DNA of 7,337 nucleotides, from contig DATLBB010000003.1 in assembly GCA_035527155.1 (NCBI GenBank), positions 1-7,337 of the forward strand, read 5' to 3'. This DNA is from CS2-K091 sp035527155. GTDB lineage: Bacteria > Planctomycetota > Phycisphaerae > Sedimentisphaerales > Anaerobacaceae. The position numbers and the translations under genes were made by a program. This document shows positions 1 through 4,617 of the stretch, piece by piece. The notes under the pieces are model-generated. The model did no database searches and had not been told where the DNA came from. It saw nothing but the letters and a program-made list of their open reading frames with translations. How positions within the stretch are numbered: position 1 is the stretch's first letter; each line of letters begins with the position of its first letter.

Positions 1-79
1 TGCCGCTGGGCCGTCCCGATTTACTTATTGTTTTGCTCATCTTTTTGGTTTCACTCAGTTTAGCCCGACCCGACGCTAC

Positions 80-1081
80 TTAACCAGCATCCCGGATACT
101 CTTGCGAATTTCCTGTTTTTGTTCTTGGGCATATTCCTTATCTAAATCACCCAAAATAACAAGTTCATCAATTGCTGAATCAAATATTTTCAGTAAATCT
201 TCTCCGGGTCCCATCGGATTAAATACACCCCTGCGAATGTGATATTGTCCACTTTCAACCATATCTCCTGATATGTTTGCGATTGCGGCATAAATATATT
301 CCCGAACAGGCCGCCCTTTTCGGATAACATCTATGAATTGTTGTGTGTGCGAAAGTATGGATTTTTCAATATTGCTCTTCACTAATTCAAATCCCCCAAG
401 AACCCATTTATTATTCTCTTCTTCAAGTATTCTACGTGCCTCCTTAACTTCTTCTTTGGAAAATGATTTTCGAATTTCTCCACCGAACGCAATTGTCATT
501 TGCAAAATCGCAGCAATTAGCATTATTACTCCAAATGTTATTGCGATAGTACCTAAAGTCACATTCAAAAAGAACATAATCATCGCAACGATGTAGGAAA
601 TTTGTGCTAAGAAAGTAGCTAACATTGAAAATTCATTTCCACCGCCTTGTTGGTCTTTTTGGGCAAGCCACATCCATGGGGCAAGGGCAACTCCATACGA
701 CCAAAGAAGTAATGGAATAATGGAGCTTTCAGTAGCGGAACTGACAAAAAGCCACATTATCCAAATGCACCATATCGTCATCAAGGCGTAGGTATAGAGA
801 ACGCCAAGGAAGCCTAAGAAGACACCTAAAATTTTCTTACCACGCTCCATCGCTATTACCGCAGGTCCGGCAAAGAGGAGCCCAGGCATTAGCACAAATG
901 ATATTAAAAAACCAGAAACCACGATAAAACCTATTCCCCTGATTATTTCTACCCATTCTCCCAAAATGGCTAACCATATACCGGAAACAATTCCTCCGAA
1001 TATATTCAAAATCATTATTGGAACTGTTAGCGATATGAGAGTAGCTCCGAAACCTATCTGCAATTTTTCTGATATGACCAT
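80..1081 (-). CDS. Multi-pass membrane protein of unknown function with soluble C-terminal tail
   Basis: I do not recognise this protein (333 aa from the chosen start). About six hydrophobic segments fill the first ~200 residues (roughly residues 9-33, 46-73, 84-113, 120-138, 150-175 and 177-199). A charged, probably helical tail of ~130 residues follows (EEVKEARRILEEENNKW region onwards), ending RKSIRDAG. No catalytic motif, signal peptide or known fold is evident. The ORF opens at an ATG at 1096, but those first codons read ATGAAAGGAGATAAT and contain a perfect AGGAG (1087-1091) spaced 5 nt from the ATG at 1081. The real start is therefore almost certainly 1081. A promoter lies upstream at 1127-1156, so it is probably transcribed alone or as the first gene of a minus-strand unit leaving the window. 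Its DNA looks more AT-rich than the transporter and glycosidase genes, which may hint at a different origin. Existence as a gene is likely; function is unknown. Confidence 0.8.
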   Translation of the reverse strand: MVISEKLQIGFGATLISLTVPIMILNIFGGIVSGIWLAILGEWVEIIRGIGFIVVSGFLISFVLMPGLLFAGPAVIAMERGKKILGVFLGFLGVLYTYALMTIWCIWIMWLFVSSATESSIIPLLLWSYGVALAPWMWLAQKDQQGGGNEFSMLATFLAQISYIVAMIMFFLNVTLGTIAITFGVIMLIAAILQMTIAFGGEIRKSFSKEEVKEARRILEEENNKWVLGGFELVKSNIEKSILSHTQQFIDVIRKGRPVREYIYAAIANISGDMVESGQYHIRRGVFNPMGPGEDLLKIFDSAIDELVILGDLDKEYAQEQKQEIRKSIRDAG

Positions 1082-1126
1082 ATTATCTCCTTTCATTAGA
1101 TTTGCTACTCACTCATTTCATCCACC

Positions 1127-1156
1127 ATTATACCGAGTGCTTGCTTCAACAATCAA
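1127..1156 (-). promoter_or_regulatory. Sigma70-like promoter for the membrane protein gene
   Basis: On the minus strand a TTGATT -35 (1151-1156) is separated by 18 nt from a perfect TATAAT -10 (1127-1132). Transcription would start near 1120, giving a ~40 nt leader with the AGGAG ribosome site of the gene starting at 1081. The -35 begins only about 10 nt from the edge of dispersed repeat copy A. This is consensus matching only; no operator is visible. Confidence 0.55.
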
Positions 1157-1166
1157 TATTTTACTC

Positions 1167-1272
1167 CAAAATTCTCAGTGTTATGGTATTTTGAGAAAAC
1201 CACACACAGACGGCGAATTTGAGGTGTATAGCGGTTTTGTTTGGGTGAATGGGTGGATGAGAGGGGTGAGGG
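1167..1272. repeat. Dispersed repeat, copy A (106 bp, direct-repeat partner of 3773-3878)
   Basis: This segment matches 3773-3878 in the same orientation with no gaps. I count four mismatches (1173 T/C, 1180 G/A, 1204 A/C, 1268 G/T), so 102 of 106 positions are identical. It starts with an inverted pair CAAAAT (1167-1172) / ATTTTG (1188-1193) that is conserved in both copies, then a core ACGGCGAATTTGAGG, and ends in a G-rich stretch (GGGTGGATGAGAGGGG). It holds no credible coding frame. It lies just upstream of the promoter at 1127-1156. Copies elsewhere in the genome are expected but cannot be seen here. Confidence 0.9.
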
Positions 1273-1589
1273 GTGAAGGATTGGAAAGGGAAATCAAAGA
1301 TTAAAATGTAAAAAGCAAAATTGTGGAGGCCCTTCGGGCAGATTTTTATGGTGGACAAGGATTATCTGGGATGGTAAATTGTGAGCATTGAGAACGCAGA
1401 ACTGGGAGAAGCACCAGATGATAGAAAACCGGCAGGTCCATTTTGAACTGCCGGGGGCGTTGGGATTAATAGCTGACTGGCCATACTTTGGAAGAAAAAA
1501 AAGTACCACCTGAGGGTGCGGACGGACACCTCTAATTCTCTCAAAACGGGGACAATGAAGCTGTTGAAAAAGCCACAATGTCTATTGTT
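1273..1589. other. Non-coding spacer downstream of the GLUG gene
   Basis: Short frames exist here but none has a ribosome site or a recognisable product. It contains an AT-rich stretch (GATTAAAATGTAAAAAGC) and a small perfect hairpin GCCC-TTC-GGGC (1329-1339) followed by AGATTTTT on the plus strand, with no plus-strand gene upstream for it to end. A terminator-like hairpin on the minus strand lies at 1424-1454. An A8 run at 1495-1502 next to a weak CACC/GGTG hairpin (1507-1518) could act as an earlier, weaker terminator on the minus strand. The rest shows nothing identifiable. Confidence 0.6.
1424..1454 (-). terminator. Probable rho-independent terminator of the GLUG protein gene
   Basis: Read on the minus strand, CCGGCAG (1454-1448) pairs perfectly with CTGCCGG (1435-1429). 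The loop is 12 nt and TTTTC follows (1428-1424). It lies ~135 nt past the stop codon at 1590, so it would leave a fairly long 3' leader on that transcript. The T run is short, so termination strength is uncertain. Confidence 0.45.
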
Positions 1590-3539
1590 CTATTGGCCGG
1601 AATCATAAATTCTTATAGCATCTATCCATCCGCAGTCGCTGCCGCTGCTTGCCGAACCGTCTTTGGTATAAGACCATTTGAATGTATGTTGCCCCTCGGT
1701 TATCGTATGGTCCAACACAACCACAAGCCAGTCTTGTTCACCCGACCATTTATTCATTTCAACATCATCAATGTAGAATCGCAGATAATCATAGTACCCT
1801 TCGCTGGAAACCCTGCGGGCGAAACTTATGGTATCAAAGGTCGTTTCAACAGTCAGCTCCAGGCTGGTGGTCTGGTTATGAGTTATCATGCCTGATTTAG
1901 CAGCGTAATTACCTTCATAAACAGAATCAGAGGCAATTGTCCAGTCGGCATCGCCCGTGACAATCCAGTCCAGAGCGGTTAAATCACCAGTCTCAAAGCC
2001 GTCACTAATTTCAGGCAGATCATAAACCATTTCTTCACTCAGCCAGCTTATAGCCAGTTGTTTGAGATCACGACTATCGATGGTTCTGTCAGTGTACCAG
2101 TCCACTGCTGAGCAGGGCTGACCTTGATTACAATCGGCCATCTGCCAGAATTGAGCCAACCGGGCGAGTTCTTCGAAATCGACACGGTTATAAACATGCA
2201 GCGAAACAAGGACACTAAGCGTGTCGTTATTATCTGCGGTTATGGTCAGATTGCAGGAATGGTCGCCAAGATCCAGGCCGTTGCTATCAATATCAATGGT
2301 CACAGTAGTTTTATCCATTGGGCCGGTGGATATGCCGCTGTCGGGAGCAAGGCCTGTTATCCAGCCGCATGATTCATGTCCGCTGATGGTCCAGTTCAGT
2401 AATTCATCAACAGGGCTGAATATATCCATCCGGATCCGGCCGGTTTGGTTTTGGGCCAGAGATATCGCGGTCTCACCACTGTAAACAATCGTTAGTTGCC
2501 AAACGAGTTTTGGATAATCATCGGTCAGCATAAACCAGTCCATCACATCGCCGTCATTAGGGTCAAAATCCCAACCTGCAGTGACAAAGGTTGTTATGTC
2601 TTTCATATCGGCGGTTGTTTTGCCGACAGAATTATATTCGTAGTCTCCAGGATTGCCATAGGTGCTGGTTTCTACATCCCAGAAGCAGGATTCAATTATT
2701 CCGGAATTATAAGCACACAGGCCGCCGCGCCCGGTATAAAAATCTCCAATCCAGGTAACAAGGCCCGTGGAATAGCAATTCGTGATACTGGCGTCATAAT
2801 TAAATCCACACAAGCCGGCAAACCGGATAGGATAACTCCTGCCGGTAACGGTGCCGGTCGCATAGCAATCTGTGATATTCCCGTAAGAAACTTTTCCGCA
2901 GAGGCCGCCGATATCCTCGCTACCTGTAACGCTGCAAGTTGAATAACAATTTGTAATACTGCCTTTATATTGTTTTCCGCACAGGCCGCCGAGACTTTCT
3001 GAAGAACTCCCGCCTGTGACGCTGCCGGTCGTATAACAATTTGTTATACTGCCGCCATCTTTATAACCGCATAGCGCTCCAAGATATGCTGAATTATCTC
3101 CTCCGGTAATGGATGCGTTTTCGAGACCGAGGTTCCTGACCTCTGCTAAGGCGCCGACGATCTGGCCAAACAGGCCCAGATCATTGCTATCGTCATTGGC
3201 GCCGTTAGCATCGCTCAGCGTATCAATGGTTAAATTACTAATGACATGCCTGTTACCGTCAAAGGCACCGCTAAAGTTGTCGATAACTGCAACGGCGTAG
3301 ATGGGCAGACCCGTCGTGACCGGATCCAGGTCCAAATCGCATTCCAATTGCGTATGCACTCCTTCGGCCCAATAGATTGAGGAATTTACGGGATCGCTGA
3401 ATACCTGAAAGTCGGCAAAATCCTCAATCAGATAGGGAGTTGCTTCTGATCCATCTCCACCGCCCATATTACCTCCGACTGCGTAAAGTCGGCTGCTGAG
3501 TATGATTAATGTCAGAACTAAAAACACTACATGTCTCAT
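1590..3539 (-). CDS. Secreted GLUG-repeat protein with BACON-like and dockerin-like segments
   Basis: A 649-aa exported protein. An open frame continues to 3632, but AAGGAG (3547-3552) lies 7 nt before the ATG at 3539, and that start gives a clean signal peptide (hydrophobic residues 4-14, cut likely after LYA at residue 20). Residues ~24-125 resemble the region that leads into GLUG domains. Residues ~150-280 carry five GLUG-type motifs, here as G-[AG]-L-C-G, alternating with SITNCYSTGSVTG-like strands. Residues ~285-347 (CFWDVETS, WDFDPNDG, YPKLVWQ) form the usual tail of such regions. Residues ~355-450 look like a BACON-type beta-sandwich (WITGLAPDSG). Residues ~453-500 are a degenerate dockerin-like pair (FEELARLAQFW and DSRDLKQLAISWL). 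Residues ~514-646 resemble a jelly-roll/laminin-G-like domain. No C-terminal membrane anchor or LPXTG is seen. Families of this kind are extracellular adhesive or carbohydrate-associated proteins; the actual ligand is unknown. Confidence 0.85.
   Translation of the reverse strand: MRHVVFLVLTLIILSSRLYAVGGNMGGGDGSEATPYLIEDFADFQVFSDPVNSSIYWAEGVHTQLECDLDLDPVTTGLPIYAVAVIDNFSGAFDGNRHVISNLTIDTLSDANGANDDSNDLGLFGQIVGALAEVRNLGLENASITGGDNSAYLGALCGYKDGGSITNCYTTGSVTGGSSSESLGGLCGKQYKGSITNCYSTCSVTGSEDIGGLCGKVSYGNITDCYATGTVTGRSYPIRFAGLCGFNYDASITNCYSTGLVTWIGDFYTGRGGLCAYNSGIIESCFWDVETSTYGNPGDYEYNSVGKTTADMKDITTFVTAGWDFDPNDGDVMDWFMLTDDYPKLVWQLTIVYSGETAISLAQNQTGRIRMDIFSPVDELLNWTISGHESCGWITGLAPDSGISTGPMDKTTVTIDIDSNGLDLGDHSCNLTITADNNDTLSVLVSLHVYNRVDFEELARLAQFWQMADCNQGQPCSAVDWYTDRTIDSRDLKQLAISWLSEEMVYDLPEISDGFETGDLTALDWIVTGDADWTIASDSVYEGNYAAKSGMITHNQTTSLELTVETTFDTISFARRVSSEGYYDYLRFYIDDVEMNKWSGEQDWLVVVLDHTITEGQHTFKWSYTKDGSASSGSDCGWIDAIRIYDSGQ
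2700..3080 (-). repeat. Five tandem GLUG-type repeats in the coding sequence
   Basis: G-[AG]-L-C-[GA] motifs occur at residues 154, 184, 211, 241 and 272, a spacing of 27-31 residues. Between most of them lies a strand reading close to SITNCYSTGSVTG. The pattern is typical of a repetitive beta-solenoid. Each repeat also keeps a Cys in the GLCG motif and one in the NCY strand. Such stacked repeats are prone to copy-number change by slippage or recombination. Confidence 0.75.
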
Positions 3540-3582
3540 TTTTAATCTCCTTAAGTAATTTTCATTCACCCCAAGTGTTTTG

Positions 3583-3610
3583 TTGACAAGATAACTTTTG
3601 CGTGTATACT
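3583..3610 (+). promoter_or_regulatory. Consensus-like plus-strand promoter motif in the GLUG gene leader
   Basis: TTGACA (3583-3588, full match) is 16 nt from TATACT (3605-3610, five of six), on the plus strand and directed away from the GLUG gene into a ~1 kb stretch without genes. On the minus strand, TTGACA (3628-3623) and TATACA (3608-3603) share the same GTATAC core but are only 14 nt apart, which is short for sigma70. The minus-strand pair may still be part of the GLUG gene promoter, since no better one is visible. Either way the site looks like overlapping divergent promoter elements. Consensus evidence only. Confidence 0.4.
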
Positions 3611-3772
3611 CCTTTAGAAAGATGTCAATCACCCTGAGAGCTGATTTTGCTCACACTTCCCTTACTATTCTAACCACTCCACTCAAAAAAAACAAATAAA
3701 ATATTTTTTGTAATACCTTGTTATCTCCCCAAAGGTTTTAGGTCGGCTACGGTTAAAATCTTTCAAATCTTT

Positions 3773-3878
3773 CAAAATCCTCAGTATTATGGTATTTTGA
3801 GAAAACCACCCACAGACGGCGAATTTGAGGTGTATAGCGGTTTTGTTTGGGTGAATGGGTGGATGAGAGGGGTTAGGG
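3773..3878. repeat. Dispersed repeat, copy B (106 bp, direct-repeat partner of 1167-1272)
   Basis: It aligns without gaps to 1167-1272 at a constant offset of 2606 bp and differs at four positions. The conserved CAAAAT (3773-3778) / ATTTTG (3794-3799) inverted pair is present. Its G-rich right end runs straight into the 14-bp TTAGGG array, whereas copy A ends in a diverged GAGGGGTGAGGGGTGAAGG. With copy A it brackets the whole GLUG gene plus its flanking control regions. Confidence 0.9.
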
Positions 3879-3928
3879 ACAAAGGGTTAGGGACGAAGGT
3901 TTAGGGACGAGGGGTTAGGGAGAAGGGA
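3873..3928 (+). repeat. 14-bp tandem repeat, four units, each starting TTAGGGA
   Basis: TTAGGGA begins at 3873, 3887, 3901 and 3915, an exact 14-nt period. The units read close to TTAGGGACGAAGGG with one to a few changes each. With the G-run before it, the array gives two G3+N1-7 four-run patterns on the plus strand (3869-3892 and 3904-3927), which can in principle fold as G-quadruplexes. Confidence 0.85.
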
Positions 3929-4036
3929 GAAAAAAAAGTTTATCAGGTAATCAGGATGTGAATATCCAATATCGAACAAGGAATGTCGAATGTCGAAGTG
4001 AAGGGGGAATTAGAGGATTAGTGGATTAGTTTATCA

Positions 4037-4058
4037 GGGGAACAGGGGGCAGGGAGGG
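4037..4058 (+). other. Candidate G-quadruplex motif
   Basis: Four G runs (4037-4040, 4045-4049, 4052-4054 and 4056-4058) are separated by loops of 4, 2 and 1 nt, which fits the standard G3+N1-7 pattern with short loops. Folding in vivo is not shown by sequence alone. Confidence 0.5.
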
Positions 4059-4069
4059 AAAAGTAATAA

Positions 4070-4108
4070 GGGAGAAGTGAGAAGGGAGAAGGGAGAAGGG
4101 AGAAGGGA
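4070..4108 (+). repeat. 7-bp purine tandem repeat (GGGAGAA)n
   Basis: Units of GGGAGAA start at 4070, 4084, 4091 and 4098, with a variant GTGAGAA at 4077 and a partial unit at 4105. Positions 4079-4117 are purines only on the plus strand. The run is mirror-repeat-like, so it could form a triplex, and 4084-4107 also fits a four-run G-quadruplex pattern. The tract is likely to be length-variable. Confidence 0.85.
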
Positions 4109-4179
4109 AAGAAAAAATAAATGTTCAAAAACATGGTATTCCTCGCATGGGCACCCTGGGCCAAAGAGCCCCTTAAGAA

Positions 4180-4200
4180 CCCCGCCACGTGGTGGCGGGG
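4180..4200. repeat. Perfect 9-bp GC-rich hairpin followed by CTAA
   Basis: CCCCGCCAC (4180-4188) and GTGGCGGGG (4192-4200) are perfectly complementary with a GTG loop. The right arm ends in GCGGGGCTAA (4195-4204), a ten-base string found again at the end of the hairpin at 4371-4390. With no T run following, it is more like a REP-type palindromic element than a terminator. Confidence 0.75.
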
Positions 4201-4215
4201 CTAACCGATACGGAG

Positions 4216-4240
4216 GCGACAAAAGAGGTCGCGGTTTTTA
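4216..4240 (+). terminator. Possible plus-strand intrinsic terminator
   Basis: GCGAC (4216-4220) pairs with GTCGC (4228-4232) across a 7-nt loop, followed by GG and TTTTT (4235-4239). An alternative outer pairing AACCG (4203-4207) / CGGTT (4232-4236) is also possible. No gene lies upstream on this strand, but it could end a transcript from the promoter motif at 3583-3610. Confidence 0.35.
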
Positions 4241-4267
4241 TAAGTCAAAGTGGTGGGAAATGCTACT

Positions 4268-4306
4268 CTGCGAAGTTATCTTCGCTACGAAGCACAAGTA
4301 TCGCAG
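4268..4306. repeat. Nested foldback element with CGAAG/CTTCG arms
   Basis: CTGCGA (4268-4273) and TCGCAG (4301-4306) form outer arms. Inside are CGAAG (4271-4275), CTTCG (4280-4284) and CGAAG (4288-4292), which allow two alternative small hairpins. It has no evident coding role. Confidence 0.5.
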
Positions 4307-4318
4307 CCTACGCTCTGA

Positions 4319-4362
4319 CCCCCAAATACCCTACGACTCCGCTCAGGGCAAGAATTTGGGGG
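4319..4362. repeat. 9-bp inverted repeat with 26-nt loop, followed by CTAA
   Basis: CCCCCAAAT (4319-4327) is the exact complement of ATTTGGGGG (4354-4362). The loop carries a smaller CCCT/AGGG pair. The right arm runs on into CTAA, giving GGGGCTAA (4359-4366), as in the two neighbouring hairpins. Confidence 0.7.
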
Positions 4363-4370
4363 CTAAACAA

Positions 4371-4390
4371 CCCCTCAATAAATTGCGGGG
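4371..4390. repeat. 9-bp hairpin with one mismatch, followed by CTAA
   Basis: CCCCTCAAT (4371-4379) and ATTGCGGGG (4382-4390) pair at eight of nine positions (T/C mismatch) around an AA loop. The right arm ends GCGGGGCTAA (4385-4394), identical to the string at 4195-4204. A further pair CCTGC (4404-4408) / GCAGG (4418-4422), enclosed by GGATT (4399-4403) and AATCC (4432-4436), continues the train of foldbacks. Confidence 0.7.
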
Positions 4391-4617
4391 CTAAGTATGG
4401 ATTCCTGCCTACAACATGCAGGGACAGGGGAAATCCCGGTAAATAATGTCTCCGCCGGAAAAACTACCGTTTGACTCCGAAAGCGGCCTGTAATAAAATG
4501 GCACGAGCGATATGGCTCTTATTTTGTGATGAATCGTAAAATGCGTATCCAGAAATCAAATAGAGCGTAAGTAGATAAAGGATTTTTTGGTTAGTACTTG
4601 TAGTAAAGGAGAGCGCA

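Larger units (their letters stand above)
3640..4617. other. Long non-coding, repeat-rich intergenic region
   Basis: Nearly 1 kb between the divergent GLUG and MFS genes has no open frame with a ribosome site or recognisable product. In order it contains a short doubled ATCTTTCAA (3759-3776), dispersed repeat copy B (3773-3878), a 14-bp tandem array (3873-3928), AT-rich spacer with AGTTTATCAGG twice (3937-3947 and 4028-4038), a sequence rich in ATCGAA/GTCGAA words (about 3962-4000), G-run clusters, a 7-bp purine array (4070-4108), and a train of hairpins from 4180 to 4436. The last ~170 bp before the MFS gene show only the leader and ribosome site. Confidence 0.7.

Noticed and set aside
1..40. 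Possible start of another minus-strand gene (ATG at 38-40, reading MSKTISKSGRPSG, open to the window edge)
   Set aside because: Only 13 codons are visible, there is no Shine-Dalgarno sequence before the ATG, and the peptide is not recognisable. Its position 39 nt after the membrane protein gene is compatible with an operon, but that is not enough to call it.
1329..1347. GCCC-TTC-GGGC hairpin followed by AGATTTTT on the plus strand
   Set aside because: The stem is only four base pairs and no plus-strand gene precedes it; it is probably part of a dispersed intergenic sequence.
1495..1518. T8 run after a CACC/GGTG hairpin on the minus strand as terminator of the GLUG gene
   Set aside because: The stem is only 4 bp and is separated from the T run by GTAC. 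The 7-bp stem at 1424-1454 is the better candidate.
1294..1578. Minus-strand frames of 60-94 codons downstream of the GLUG gene
   Set aside because: They have no ribosome sites, implausible composition (many Phe, His and Pro), and overlap a terminator-like hairpin and repeat-like AT-rich DNA.
4180..4436. CRISPR array or integron attC sites
   Set aside because: The foldbacks differ in sequence and spacing and share only a short end string. There are no regular repeats with unique spacers, no cas genes, and no GTTRRRY-type core sites with an integrase.
4034..4446. Open frames of 60-105 codons on both strands through the purine array and hairpin cluster
   Set aside because: They translate simple repeats and palindromes (Lys/Arg/Gly-rich on one strand, Pro/Leu-rich on the other), lack ribosome sites and match no family.
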